A stretch of 64,000 nt of DNA from Plantactinospora endophytica. Lineage in GTDB: Bacteria > Actinomycetota > Actinomycetes > Mycobacteriales > Micromonosporaceae. Below the pieces are notes generated by a model. The model was given only the letters and a program-made list of their open reading frames with translations, did not search any database and was not told the origin of the DNA. The first letter of the stretch is position 1, and every line of letters starts with the position of its first letter. The translations under genes were made by a program, and so were the position numbers. The stretch lies in contig NZ_BONW01000041.1 of NCBI RefSeq assembly GCF_016862915.1, forward strand, positions 248,001 through 312,000, read 5' to 3'. Below are positions 16,088-24,711 of this stretch, piece by piece.

Positions 16088-16804
16088 TCAGTCGGCGAGG
16101 GGCAGCTCGATGGTGTGTGCGGTGTGGCTGGCCTTCGCCTTCAGGTAACGGGCGTTGGCGGCGGAGAGGTGCACCCCGGTCGGCACCCGCTCGGTGACCT
16201 CCACGCCGAGCCGACCGAGTTGGTCGGCCTTGTCCGGGTTGTTGCTCAGCAGCGCGATCCGGTCCGCGCCGAGCGTACGGAGCATCTGCGCCGCGACGGT
16301 GTAGTCGCGCTCGTCCTCGCCGTGCCCGAGTGCCACGTTCGCCTCGTAGGTGTCCAGTCCCACGTCCTGTAGGGCGTACGCGTCGAGCTTGGCGTACAGG
16401 CCGATGCCCCGGCCCTCCTGCCGCAGGTAGAGCAGGAAGCCGCCGTGCTCGCTGATCCGTTCCACCGCCTCCCGCAGTTGCGGGCCGCAGTCGCACCGCT
16501 GGCTGCCGAAGACGTCGCCGGTCAGGCACTCGCTGTGCGGGCGTACCAGCGGAGCCGTGCCACCGTCGGCGGAGCCCGCCGTGTTCCGCCAGTCACCCAG
16601 GCCGAGCGCGAGGTGCTCCCGGCCGTCCACCAGCCCGTCGAAGGTGAACACGCTCGCGGTCGCCGTGAAGCCGTCGGCGAAGCGGAGCGGTACGGTCACC
16701 TGCCGGCGGACGGTCGCGGCCGGAGCCGGCCCGTGGCCGTGGCCGTGGCCGTTGAGCGTTTCGGGCGCCTCGGCGGTGGTTACCTGGGGCGGTGTGTGCG
16801 GCAT
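16088..16804 (-). CDS. ribA: GTP cyclohydrolase II
   Basis: 238 residues. The zinc site is ECLTGDVFGSQRCDCGPQL, with the conserved Cys residues. RQEGRGIGL is the catalytic loop, and KLDAYALQD keeps the tyrosine equivalent to E. coli RibA Tyr105. Loss of that tyrosine is reported to convert some Streptomyces homologues to formyl-product enzymes, so this copy should make the usual 2,5-diamino-6-ribosylamino-pyrimidinone phosphate. ATG 16804 lies behind GAGGGAG. An N-terminal extension contains GHGHGHG. Unlike many riboflavin operons it is not fused to RibB, and it is divergent from a RibD-type reductase, separated by a 225-bp region where I saw no FMN riboswitch. Confidence 0.92.
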   Translation of the reverse strand: MPHTPPQVTTAEAPETLNGHGHGHGPAPAATVRRQVTVPLRFADGFTATASVFTFDGLVDGREHLALGLGDWRNTAGSADGGTAPLVRPHSECLTGDVFGSQRCDCGPQLREAVERISEHGGFLLYLRQEGRGIGLYAKLDAYALQDVGLDTYEANVALGHGEDERDYTVAAQMLRTLGADRIALLSNNPDKADQLGRLGVEVTERVPTGVHLSAANARYLKAKASHTAHTIELPLAD

Positions 16805-17029
16805 CAGTTCTCCCTCTTGGGGTCGGGTGCGTACGCCCTGAAGATCTAGGGTGCCTCTGTCGGGGGTCTGCCCGCCGCATCGTTGGAGCGTGGAGGCTGG
16901 TGACGGGTGTGCGGTCATCCGGCGGGGGTCACCGGACCGGCACCGGGGCGAGGTCGGCGGGGACGGGCGCCGACGATGCGGAAGACTGACCTCCCGCGCG
17001 GGCTGTTCATCGACGGAGAGGTGTGATCA

Positions 17030-17758
17030 GTGAGTGACCGGCCGTACGTACTGCTGAGTTGCGGCATGTCAATCGACGGTTACCTGGACAGCGCCACCGG
17101 AAACCGGCTGCTGCTCTCCAACGATGCCGATTTCGACCGAGTCGATGCGGTACGCGCCGAATGTGACGCGATCCTGGTCGGCGCCGGCACCGTACGGCAG
17201 GACAACCCGCGACTGCTGGTCCGCTCGCCGTCCCGCCGGGCCGAACGGGTCGCCCGGGGCCTGCGGCCGACGCCGCTGAAGGTGACCGTGACCGGCCGGG
17301 CCGACCTGGACCCGGCCGCCCACTTCTTCGTCACCGGCGAGATCGACAAGCTCGTCTACTGCGCGAGCGCGAGCCTCGACGACGCGCACGAGCGGCTCGG
17401 CGAGGTGGCGACCGTGGTGGACAGCGGCGACCCCGTCGACCTCGAACTGGTGCTGGCCGACCTGCACACCCGGGGTGTGCGGCGGCTGATGGTCGAGGGT
17501 GGCGGAACGATACATACCCAGTTCCTCACCGCCGGCCTCGCCGACGAGTTGCAGTTGGTGATCGCGCCGTTCTTCGTCGGCGACTCCCGGGCGCCGCGCT
17601 TCGTCGGCGACGGCCGGTTTCCGTGGGGACCTGACCGTCGCGCGGAGCTGGCCGAGGTGTGCCAGATCGGCGACGTGGTGCTGCTGCGCTACGCCCTCTC
17701 GGAACGGTTCGCCGCTGCCGGAGGCGCTCTGGGCAGCGGCGTTCACACCGTAGCCTGA
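17030..17758 (+). CDS. RibD C-terminal-type pyrimidine reductase (dihydrofolate-reductase fold)
   Basis: 242 residues with the RibD reductase pattern: YVLLSCGMSIDGYLDS (entry strand and substrate loop), DAILVGAGTVRQDNPRL (a family signature) and RRLMVEGGGTIHTQFLTAG (NADPH and product loop). It reduces the ribosyl group of a pyrimidine intermediate to ribityl using NADPH. There is no fused deaminase domain, so it is a stand-alone reductase that may act on the product of the neighbouring GTP cyclohydrolase II. GTG 17030 is chosen because homology begins there. It converges with the flippase-like gene, with 26 bases between the stops. Confidence 0.85.
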   Translation: MSDRPYVLLSCGMSIDGYLDSATGNRLLLSNDADFDRVDAVRAECDAILVGAGTVRQDNPRLLVRSPSRRAERVARGLRPTPLKVTVTGRADLDPAAHFFVTGEIDKLVYCASASLDDAHERLGEVATVVDSGDPVDLELVLADLHTRGVRRLMVEGGGTIHTQFLTAGLADELQLVIAPFFVGDSRAPRFVGDGRFPWGPDRRAELAEVCQIGDVVLLRYALSERFAAAGGALGSGVHTVA

Positions 17759-17784
17759 CCCTCCGACATCCAGCCGGACGCTGG

Positions 17785-19020
17785 TCACGCGACCGCTCGG
17801 GGTAGCGGGAGGCGGCTGCCGGGTCCGCCGGTCGGCGCGGCGGCGGGTACGGCGCGGAGTCCGCCGAGCCAGCGGGCGACCAGTACCGCCGCCCCGGGCA
17901 GGCTCGCGGCGAAGGCGAGCACGCCGTACACCACCGCGACGGTGAGGCCGAGCGAGGCGCCCAGCCCGGCCGCGCCGAAGGCCCAGGCGGTGACCCCCTC
18001 CCGAGGTCCCCAGCCACCGACGTTCAGCGGCAGCGCCATCGCGATCAGGGCCAGCAGCATCAGCGGTAGCAGCCGGCCGAGCGGCGCCGACGAACCGGCG
18101 GCCCGGGCCGCGACGACGAACGTACCGAGATGTCCGGCCAGCACCACGGCGGAGGAGAGCGCGATGCCCGGCCAGGTGTCCCGGGCGAGCAGCCCGAGCC
18201 GTACGTCGGAGACCGCCGTCCGCCATCCGCGACGCCACCGCGAGCCGACGCCGACAGGTCCGGCTCCGATGCCGGCCGTTCCTGACGCACGGCTGGGTCC
18301 GGCTTCGATGCTGGCCGTTCCGGACGCGATGCCAGCCGTTCCTGTGGCGAGGCCGGGTGCGGATTCGGCGCCGGCCGTTGCTGACCTGACGTCGGTAGGT
18401 CCCGACTCGGTGCTGGCCGCTGGCGACCGGTCGAGGCGCCGTCGGGACCGGAGCACGAGCCAGCCGGCGAGGCCGAGCACTCCGGCCGCCGCCGCGACGA
18501 CGGCGGCGAGCCGCCCGGTCGGGCCGAACCCGGCCGGCAGCAGGGCGGGGGAGGCCAGCAGCAGCACCACCGCTCCGACCGCGAACAGCACGATCTGCCC
18601 GGCGGACCGTTCCAGCACCACCGCCCGGACGCCCCGGCCCACGTCGTCCACGTCCTTGCCGTGCCGCACCGCCCGGTGTACGTCCCCGAGCACCCCGCCC
18701 GGCAGGGCCGCGTTGAGGAAGAGCCCCCGGTAGTAGTCCGCGACCGCCCGGCCCAGCGGCAGTCGGATGCCGAGACCCCGGGCCACCAGGCACCAACGCC
18801 AGGCGCTGAACACCGTGGTCAGCAGCCCGATGCCGAGCGCGGCCAGCAGGGTACCGACGTCGATCACCCGGAGCCCGTCCAGGAACGCCCCGGTGCCGAG
18901 CCGCCACAGCAGGAACCCGAGGATGGCGGCTCCGCCGAGTATCCGCGCCCAGGCCCAGAACGTACGCCTCACGACGCCGCCCGGTCCGCCGGTACCCGCC
19001 GCGACGTCCTCGCCCCGCAC
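17785..19020 (-). CDS. LPG-synthase/flippase-like integral membrane protein (UPF0104 type)
   Basis: 411 residues. The start GTG 19020 is chosen because AAGGAGGG lies about 8 bases upstream; the open frame beyond is repetitive and not protein-like. Several membrane segments are clear (ILGGAAILGFLLWRL, LLAALGIGLLTTVFSAW, IVLFAVGAVVLLLASPALL). The family signatures YYRGLFLNAALPGGVLGDVHRA and PLNVGGWGPREGVTAWAFG fit lysylphosphatidylglycerol-synthase transmembrane/flippase proteins without the C-terminal aminoacyltransferase domain. About 60 residues near position 220-280 are a repeat-derived, Ala/Gly/Ser-rich loop coded by imperfect 27-38-bp repeats. It is the last gene of the minus-strand set and probably moves or modifies a lipid-linked product. 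Confidence 0.75.
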   Translation of the reverse strand: MRGEDVAAGTGGPGGVVRRTFWAWARILGGAAILGFLLWRLGTGAFLDGLRVIDVGTLLAALGIGLLTTVFSAWRWCLVARGLGIRLPLGRAVADYYRGLFLNAALPGGVLGDVHRAVRHGKDVDDVGRGVRAVVLERSAGQIVLFAVGAVVLLLASPALLPAGFGPTGRLAAVVAAAAGVLGLAGWLVLRSRRRLDRSPAASTESGPTDVRSATAGAESAPGLATGTAGIASGTASIEAGPSRASGTAGIGAGPVGVGSRWRRGWRTAVSDVRLGLLARDTWPGIALSSAVVLAGHLGTFVVAARAAGSSAPLGRLLPLMLLALIAMALPLNVGGWGPREGVTAWAFGAAGLGASLGLTVAVVYGVLAFAASLPGAAVLVARWLGGLRAVPAAAPTGGPGSRLPLPRAVA

Positions 19021-19087
19021 ATCCGGACCCTCCTTCGATCGGTTCTCGCCAGTTATACGAGGCAACCGGGGCTGCGGTTCATCCGTG

Positions 19088-19219
19088 CCTGCCGGACGGC
19101 CCGGTACGGGCTCGCCCGGGCCTGCCGAGCGGGTCGATACGGGCGAAACCGTGCCTGCCGACCTGCTGGCTACGGGCTGGTCCGTGCGCGCCGACCAGCC
19201 CGGTACCGGCTCACCCGTA
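19088..19219. repeat. 33-bp tandem repeat, four copies, overlapping the methyltransferase stop
   Basis: Four diverged units of exactly 33 bases begin at 19088, 19121, 19154 and 19187; the first three start with CCTGCCG, the fourth with CGCGCCG, and all carry a TACGGG or TACCGG motif at about base 18. The last unit contains the stop codon (19211-19213, minus strand) and final codons of the methyltransferase. A period of 33 would keep a reading frame. Confidence 0.8.
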
Positions 19220-20077
19220 CGTGGCGAGCAGGTCGGCGTGCCCGACGACCACCCGTAGTTCGCCGGCTGCCGCGGCGGCGAGCCGGCGCTCCAGGTACGC
19301 GGCGGCCGGGGCGGCCAGCTCGGGTCGCTGCTCGACGGCGGCACCGACCCAGCCGCGCAGCCACTGCGCGGCCAGCTCCGCCTCGGCCGGGCCGAGCCGC
19401 CACGGGCTGGGCCGGACCTGCACGGTCGCCCCGAGCCGGCGGAACGCCTCGGCGGTCGCGTCGACCGCGTCCGGGCCGAGCAGCCGCTGGTCGCCGCTGC
19501 CGCGTCGCTGGTGCGCGTTGAACGCGGCGACGATCTCGGCGTCCAGCGGGTCGGCCGGGGAGAGGTCCACCTCGCCGAGCACGGAGAGGGTCAGCAGCGC
19601 CGGTGCGCCGCTGGAGACGCAGGCGGCGACCAGCCGCTCCACCTCGGCCAGGGTGAACAGGTCCAGCAGCGCGGACGCGGTGACCAGGGACGCCCCGGCG
19701 AGGTCGTCGGCGGTCAGCAGGGTGAGGTCGCACTCCCGGGTCTGCACGCTGACCGGTGCGCCGTCGGCGGCGGTCGCCGGCAGGTGTTCCCGGGCGTGGT
19801 CGAGCAGCCCGGCTTCGCGGTCGTACAGCACCCAGTGCTGTGGGCCGGGCAACTGGCCGGCGAGCCAACGGCCCATCGAACCGCTGCCGCAGCCCAGGTC
19901 CCGGATCACCGCCGGGCCGGTGCCGGGCAGCCGGTCGCGCAGCGGCCCGAGCAGCTCACCCGCGCGGGCCCGGGCGTCGGCCGGCTCCCGCAGGCCGAGC
20001 CAGGCCAGGCTGTACGGCGAATCGTCGTCCCCGTCCGTGCCGTCGAGTTGGCCGGTTCGCCCGCTGTGCTCGGTCAT
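19211..20077 (-). CDS. Class I SAM-dependent methyltransferase
   Basis: 288 residues, ATG 20077 behind GAGAGG. Motif I is VIRDLGCGSGSMGRWLAG, followed by HWVLYDREAGLLDHAREHL (binding-site acid) and LVTASALLDLFTLAEVERLV. The C-terminal half lacks a recognisable substrate domain. It lies between the glycosyltransferase and the flippase-like gene, in the same direction with short gaps, so it likely modifies the same small molecule. The 3' end has grown into a tandem repeat. Confidence 0.85.
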   Translation of the reverse strand: MTEHSGRTGQLDGTDGDDDSPYSLAWLGLREPADARARAGELLGPLRDRLPGTGPAVIRDLGCGSGSMGRWLAGQLPGPQHWVLYDREAGLLDHAREHLPATAADGAPVSVQTRECDLTLLTADDLAGASLVTASALLDLFTLAEVERLVAACVSSGAPALLTLSVLGEVDLSPADPLDAEIVAAFNAHQRRGSGDQRLLGPDAVDATAEAFRRLGATVQVRPSPWRLGPAEAELAAQWLRGWVGAAVEQRPELAAPAAAYLERRLAAAAAGELRVVVGHADLLATYG

Positions 20078-20124
20078 GTCATCCTCTCGCCACGTACAGT
20101 CATCTCGTCTTCCTGGCGGTGCGG

Positions 20125-21321
20125 TCATGTCATCCCCGCGCCGCGTCCGGTCATGCCGTTCCGCATCGTGTTCAGCAGCTCGGCGAGGCCGGCGGCGGTG
20201 ACGTCCCAGCCGGGCAGCACGGCGCGGCGGTCCCGGGCGGCGGTCCGGAGCCGGTGCCGCAGGTCGGGCTCGTCGAGCCAGCGCCGCAGCGCCCCGGCCA
20301 GTGCCGTCGGGTCGCCGGGCGGCACCAGCAGACCGGGTACGGTGCCGTCGGGTGCCCGCCCGAGCGCCTCCGGCACCCCGTCCACCCCGCTGGCCAGCAC
20401 CGGGATGCCCCGGGCCAGCGCCTCGGTGACGACCATGCCGTACGGCTCGGCCCGGGAGGGCAGCACCAGCAGGTCGGCGGCGGCGTACTCGGTGGCCAGG
20501 TCGGCGCCGGTGAGCGGGCCGGTGAACCGGACCCGGTCGGCCAGCCCAGCCGCCTCGGCCACCCGGCGCAGTCCGTCGACGTACCCGGGATCGCGGCCGA
20601 CCGGGCCGACGCAACGGCAGGTCCACGGCCGGTCGGCGAGGGTGGTCAGCGCCTCGACCAGTACGTCGTGCCCCTTGCGCGGGGTGACCGAGGCGACGCA
20701 GAGCAGTTCCGCGCCGCCGTCGGTACCCGGGGCCAGCGGTGCGGCGGCGACTCCGGGCGGTACGACGTGCACCCGCGCGACGGGCAGGCCGTGCCGTTCG
20801 ACCAGCCGGCGTCCCGTCCCGGCGCTGGTGGCGACCACCGCCGGTACGGCCCGCAGGGTCAGCCGTTCCAGGTCGTCGAGCCGGGCCGCCACCTCGGGGG
20901 ACAGCCCGGTCTCGTCGGCCAGTGGCAGGTGCACCAGCACCGCCAGCCGGAGCCGCTCGGCGGCCGGACCGACGACCTCGGGTACGCCGCAGGCGACCAG
21001 CCCGTCGAGCAGCACCACCTCGCCGTCGGGTACGCCCGCGAGCGCCCCGGCCAGCGCCGCCCGTTCGCCGTCGGCCGGCCGGGGCCAGTTTCCCGGTACG
21101 GCGAGTTCCCGCACCTGCCAGCCGAGGTCGGTCAGCCCGGTGCAGACCTGCCGGTCGTAGGCGTTGCCACCGCTCGGTGTGCCCGGGTCGTCGATGTCCC
21201 CGGGCAGCACCAACCACGCGGTACCGGCGCTCACCGCGCCGCCCGGGTCACCGGGCCCGCCAGGGTCGCCGAGATCGGCAGGGGCGCGAGGATCGGCGGG
21301 GTCGCCGACACCGTCGGGCAC
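20125..21321 (-). CDS. GT4-family glycosyltransferase (GT-B fold)
   Basis: 398 residues. The N-terminal acceptor domain has SGGNAYDRQVCTGL (donor-facing Gly-rich loop), and the C-terminal domain has LLCVASVTPRKGHDVLVEAL and EPYGMVVTEALARGIPVLAS, the EX7E motif of retaining GT4 enzymes. It would transfer a sugar from an NDP-sugar. A GTG at 21321 gives the longest frame, with a Pro/Gly/Asp-rich lead; a later GTG near residue 30 (VSAGTAWLVLPGD) is equally possible. It sits 28 bases after the pterin-synthase-like gene. Confidence 0.85.
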   Translation of the reverse strand: MPDGVGDPADPRAPADLGDPGGPGDPGGAVSAGTAWLVLPGDIDDPGTPSGGNAYDRQVCTGLTDLGWQVRELAVPGNWPRPADGERAALAGALAGVPDGEVVLLDGLVACGVPEVVGPAAERLRLAVLVHLPLADETGLSPEVAARLDDLERLTLRAVPAVVATSAGTGRRLVERHGLPVARVHVVPPGVAAAPLAPGTDGGAELLCVASVTPRKGHDVLVEALTTLADRPWTCRCVGPVGRDPGYVDGLRRVAEAAGLADRVRFTGPLTGADLATEYAAADLLVLPSRAEPYGMVVTEALARGIPVLASGVDGVPEALGRAPDGTVPGLLVPPGDPTALAGALRRWLDEPDLRHRLRTAARDRRAVLPGWDVTAAGLAELLNTMRNGMTGRGAGMT

Positions 21322-21349
21322 CCGGCGGAGGCTGCCGGATCCGGTCGGA

Positions 21350-21748
21350 TCACAGGGTCCGCTCGTAGCTGGCCCAGGCGATGTGCGACTCGTGCAGGGT
21401 GACGGTGATCCCGGTCAGCCCGCGTGCTCCCTCGCCGAGCGCGCCCGCGTGCACCCGGTCGACCAGCCGGTCGGCGATGATCTGCGCGAGTGCCTCGGTC
21501 GAGGTGTTGATCCCGGCCAGCGACGGCTCGTCGTCCAGGTTGCGGTAGTTCAACTCGCCCAGCACCTCGGCCAACTGCCCGCTGGCCAGCCCGATGTCGA
21601 CCACGATGTTGTCGTCGTCGAGTTCCGGCCGGCGGAACGTGGCGTCCACCACGAAGGTCGCGCCGTGCAGCTTCTGCGCGGGGCCGAAGACCTCGCCCCG
21701 GAAGCTGTGCGCGATCATGATGTGATCACGGACGGTGATGCTGAACAA
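21350..21748 (-). CDS. 6-pyruvoyl/6-carboxytetrahydropterin synthase homologue lacking one zinc ligand
   Basis: 132 residues starting at TTG 21748 with GAGGAG upstream. It has the T-fold of the PTPS/QueD family: His14 in IAHSF, KLHGATF with His28, and the C-terminal [13 protein letters not shown]. In true PTPS/QueD the second motif is HGH; here Ala30 replaces the third zinc His, and the usual catalytic Cys before it is absent ([12 protein letters not shown]). This points to a changed reaction or a binding role rather than standard pterin or queuosine chemistry. It lies between the dehydrogenase and glycosyltransferase genes. Confidence 0.8.
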   Translation of the reverse strand: MFSITVRDHIMIAHSFRGEVFGPAQKLHGATFVVDATFRRPELDDDNIVVDIGLASGQLAEVLGELNYRNLDDEPSLAGINTSTEALAQIIADRLVDRVHAGALGEGARGLTGITVTLHESHIAWASYERTL

Positions 21749-21792
21749 GGATTCTCCTCTGGTCGGTCCCGGTCGGGACGATCGGCTCGGAG

Positions 21793-22785
21793 CTACTGGT
21801 CGGTGGCCGGGTCGGGGTAGTCGACCAGGTGGCACAGGGCGGGTAGTTCCCCGCTGACCAGCCGGGGAAGCACCTCGGGCAACTCCTCGAAGTCGTTCCT
21901 GCCGCTGATCAGCGCGTCGAACGCGGGATCGGCGAGCAGGTCCAGGGCCAGCCCGAGCCGGTCCGCGTAACTGCGTCGTCCGCGTACGTTCGGTGACACC
22001 GTACCCACCTGGCTGCTCCGGATGGCCAGTCGGCGGGAGTGGAAGTTCTCCCCGAGCGGCACGCTGACCTGGCGGTCGCCGTACCAGCTCAGTTCGACGA
22101 CGGTGCCCTCCGGGGCGAGCAGTTCCAGCGACCGGGTCAGCCCGGCCGAGGTGGCACTGGCGTGCACCACCAGGTCGCGGTCGCCGTCGGCGTCACGGGG
22201 CAGTGCGAAGTCGACGCCGAGCGCGGCGGCGATCCCCGCCCGGCCGGGATCCGCGTCGACCAGTTGCACCCGGGCACCGGGAAACCGGGCCAGGATCCCG
22301 GCCATGCAACTTCCGACCATCCCGGCACCGACCACCGCGATCCGGTCGCCGACCAGGGGGACGGCGTCCCAGAGCGCGTTCACCGCGGTCTCCACGGTGC
22401 CGGCGAGCACCGCGCGGGCCGCCGGCACCCGATCGGGTACGACGGTGACCGCCGACGCCGGCACGACGTACCGGGTCTGGTGCGGGTATAGGCAGAAGAC
22501 GGTACGGCCGAGCAGGTGCGCCGGCCCCGCCTCGACGACGCCGACGCTGAGGTAGCCGTACTTCACCGGGCCGGGGAAGTCGCCGTCCTGGAACGGGGCG
22601 CGCATCGTCGCGTACTGGTTCGGCGGCACCTTGCCGGCGAAGACCAGAGTCTCGGTACCCCGGCTCAATCCGGAGTGCAGCGTGCGGACCAGCACCTCGT
22701 CGGCACCGGGCGGGGCCAGCGGAATCGACCGGATCTCGCCCCGGCCGGGCGCGGCAAGCCAGAAGGACCGGGCACGCAATGTCAT
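21793..22785 (-). CDS. Zinc-type alcohol dehydrogenase superfamily (MDR) oxidoreductase
   Basis: 330 residues with ATG 22785 behind GGAAAGGA. The Rossmann motif is [19 protein letters not shown], followed by [18 protein letters not shown]. The N-terminal GroES-like domain has [20 protein letters not shown] in place of the usual Cys-zinc site, the pattern of a subgroup that lacks catalytic zinc ligands. It probably oxidises or reduces a hydroxyl or carbonyl with NAD(P). It is the first gene of the minus-strand series and divergent from the CDP-alcohol transferase, so the 113 bases between likely hold both promoters. Confidence 0.8.
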   Translation of the reverse strand: MTLRARSFWLAAPGRGEIRSIPLAPPGADEVLVRTLHSGLSRGTETLVFAGKVPPNQYATMRAPFQDGDFPGPVKYGYLSVGVVEAGPAHLLGRTVFCLYPHQTRYVVPASAVTVVPDRVPAARAVLAGTVETAVNALWDAVPLVGDRIAVVGAGMVGSCMAGILARFPGARVQLVDADPGRAGIAAALGVDFALPRDADGDRDLVVHASATSAGLTRSLELLAPEGTVVELSWYGDRQVSVPLGENFHSRRLAIRSSQVGTVSPNVRGRRSYADRLGLALDLLADPAFDALISGRNDFEELPEVLPRLVSGELPALCHLVDYPDPATDQ

Positions 22786-22898
22786 CAGATCCTTTCCCGG
22801 CGCGATGAACCGAACGCGGATGTTTTCCGTTTCCACGGGGGTGGGCAGCGGCAACGATACGCGGCGCGTTGATCGCGCCAAACCGTGACGGAGGAACG

Positions 22899-23729
22899 TT
22901 GACTGTCAGTGAACATCCGATGGCGGCATCTCTGGTCCGGCTGCGACCGGCGCGGCTGCGGGTACGTCCCGTGCCGCGCGACGGCGGTTCCGCCGTACCG
23001 GTCGACCGGCGTACCTCGGCGGAGGTGGACGGGCCGGCGGTAGGGCTGGCGGTCCAGTTCGTCCTGCTGGCGGCGCTGGGCGCGACGGTCGGGCTCGGTC
23101 CCGCAGGCTGGCTTGCCGGCTCGGCGTACGCGGTGGTCACCTGGCTGCTGCTCGGCCGTGCGTTGCGCCGTTCCGGGGCGCGGATGCTCGGCGCCGCCAA
23201 CCAGGTCACGCTGGCCCGGGCCACCCTGGTCGGCGGGGTGACCGCGCTGGTGGCGGCCTCCTTCTGGTCACCGGCCCCGGTCGGGCTGCTGGTCGCCGTG
23301 GCGAGCGTGGCGCTGGCGCTGGACTGGGTGGACGGCCAGGTCGCCCGGCGCACCGGTACGACCACCGCGCTCGGTGCCCGGTTCGACATGGAGGTCGACG
23401 CCTTCCTGATCCTGGTGCTGAGCGCCTATCTCGCACAGTCGCTCGGCGGCTGGGTACTCGCGATCGGCGCCCTCCGGTACGTCTTCGTCGCCGCCGCCTG
23501 GGTGCTGCCGTGGCTCAACGCGGCGCTGCCGCACCGGTTCTCCCGGAAGACCGTCGCCGCGATGCAGGGGATCGTGCTGGCGGTGGCGGCGTCCGGGGTG
23601 CTGCCCGGCCCGCTGGCGTACGCGTCGGTCGGGTTGGCGCTGGCGCTGCTCTGCTGGTCCTTCGGCCGGGACGTCGGCTGGCTCTGGCACGCCCGGCACC
23701 GGTACGCGGCGCCGGCCGCCACCCGCTGA
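22899..23729 (+). CDS. CDP-alcohol phosphatidyltransferase
   Basis: About 276 residues from TTG 22899 (GGAGG, spacing 4); ATG 22920 and TTG 22869 are alternatives. The complete CDP-alcohol phosphotransferase signature D-x2-D-G-x2-A-R-x8-G-x3-D-x3-D is present as DWVDGQVARR...LGARFDMEVD (first Asp at about 142). The family transfers an alcohol phosphate from CDP-diacylglycerol or a CDP-alcohol to make phospholipids. Several hydrophobic segments indicate an integral membrane enzyme. It is divergent from the dehydrogenase-pterin-GT-MT set, suggesting the pathway ends in a lipid or polyol-phosphate linkage. Confidence 0.9.
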   Translation: MTVSEHPMAASLVRLRPARLRVRPVPRDGGSAVPVDRRTSAEVDGPAVGLAVQFVLLAALGATVGLGPAGWLAGSAYAVVTWLLLGRALRRSGARMLGAANQVTLARATLVGGVTALVAASFWSPAPVGLLVAVASVALALDWVDGQVARRTGTTTALGARFDMEVDAFLILVLSAYLAQSLGGWVLAIGALRYVFVAAAWVLPWLNAALPHRFSRKTVAAMQGIVLAVAASGVLPGPLAYASVGLALALLCWSFGRDVGWLWHARHRYAAPAATR

Positions 23730-23807
23730 CCCGGTCGCTGCCGGGCGGCTCCGGCGACCGACCCGGTCGCTACCGGCCGACCAACCGGCAGGGCTCGGGG
23801 CCCGGGT

Positions 23808-24659
23808 TCAGCAGAACCGCTCGATCGTCACCGGGATCAGCCCCGCCAGCCGGGCCGCCGTGGTCAGTTCGCGCAGCATCGGTGCGACGGCGGCGTCGCC
23901 GCCGCCGACCAGGTCGGCGGTGACGTCGAGGCCCCAGGCGGCACCGGCGCCGATCCGGCGCAACTTCCAGGTGAAGGCGTCGCCACCGACGCGCCGCCGA
24001 GCGACGGCGACGACCCGGGCCTGCGGGTCGGCGAGGTCGGGTACCACCGTCATCCCCGCGTTGTTCAGCAGCTTCGCCAGGCTGTCCGGGTCGGGCCCGG
24101 CGGCGAACAGGATCCGGTACGTCCGGGTCTGCGCGAATCCGGCCGTCACCCGAGCGGTGTCCAGCCACAGTGGCGCCGAGGTGGGCAGCACGGTGCCGCC
24201 GTCGAAGTAGCCGCGCAGCGTCTCCTCGTCCGGCAGGACGGCCCCGGCGAGTTGGTGGTAGACCACCGCCGCCTCCTGTCGGGACACCCCGACCACCCGG
24301 TCGCGCAGGTGCGCGTCGACGCGCAGCTCGCGGCTCAAGGCGGAGGCGCCGTGCCAGCGCAGAACGCCCGGCGTCCAGCCGGCACTGTCCAGTCGGACCG
24401 CCGAACGGTCCGCGCCGAGCCCGAACTCCTCGACCAGGAGTCCCGCCGGGCGGCTCGGCTCCGGCTCGTCGCGCCTGGGCGGGTGGATCAGGTAGTAGTC
24501 GAGTACCGGGACCGCCGCCCGGTGGTCGGTGGCCGGCGACCGCGCCGGGGAGGCGACCAGGACCGTTCCCGCCGGCTCCGAGCGGCGTACGGCTGCGGAG
24601 CCGGGCTGCGGGGCGGCTGACCCGGCCGGTTGCACGGAAGATGTCGACATATGGTGCAT
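23808..24659 (-). CDS. Hypothetical protein, actinomycete-type
   Basis: 283 residues without a recognised domain. The N-terminal 50 residues are Ser/Pro/Ala-rich and probably disordered. The rest is an alpha/beta protein with patterns such as RILFAAGPDPDSLAKLLNNA, MTVVPDLADPQARVVAVARR and AFTWKLRRIGAGAAWGLDV; no catalytic motif stands out. ATG 24659 gives the longest frame, and ATG 24650 has the better spacing to GAGA. It is convergent with the CDP-alcohol transferase and lies 52 bases before the start of the stressosome set in the same direction, so co-transcription is possible but unsupported. Confidence 0.55.
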   Translation of the reverse strand: MHHMSTSSVQPAGSAAPQPGSAAVRRSEPAGTVLVASPARSPATDHRAAVPVLDYYLIHPPRRDEPEPSRPAGLLVEEFGLGADRSAVRLDSAGWTPGVLRWHGASALSRELRVDAHLRDRVVGVSRQEAAVVYHQLAGAVLPDEETLRGYFDGGTVLPTSAPLWLDTARVTAGFAQTRTYRILFAAGPDPDSLAKLLNNAGMTVVPDLADPQARVVAVARRRVGGDAFTWKLRRIGAGAAWGLDVTADLVGGGDAAVAPMLRELTTAARLAGLIPVTIERFC

Positions 24660-24711
24660 TCTCGGTTACGAACCCGCCGTGCGGGGTCCGGCTCGCCCGG
24701 CCTGCGGTGAC

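Noticed and set aside
16805-17029. FMN riboswitch between ribA and the RibD-type reductase
   Set aside because: None of the conserved RFN helices or loop sequences could be found in the 225 bases.
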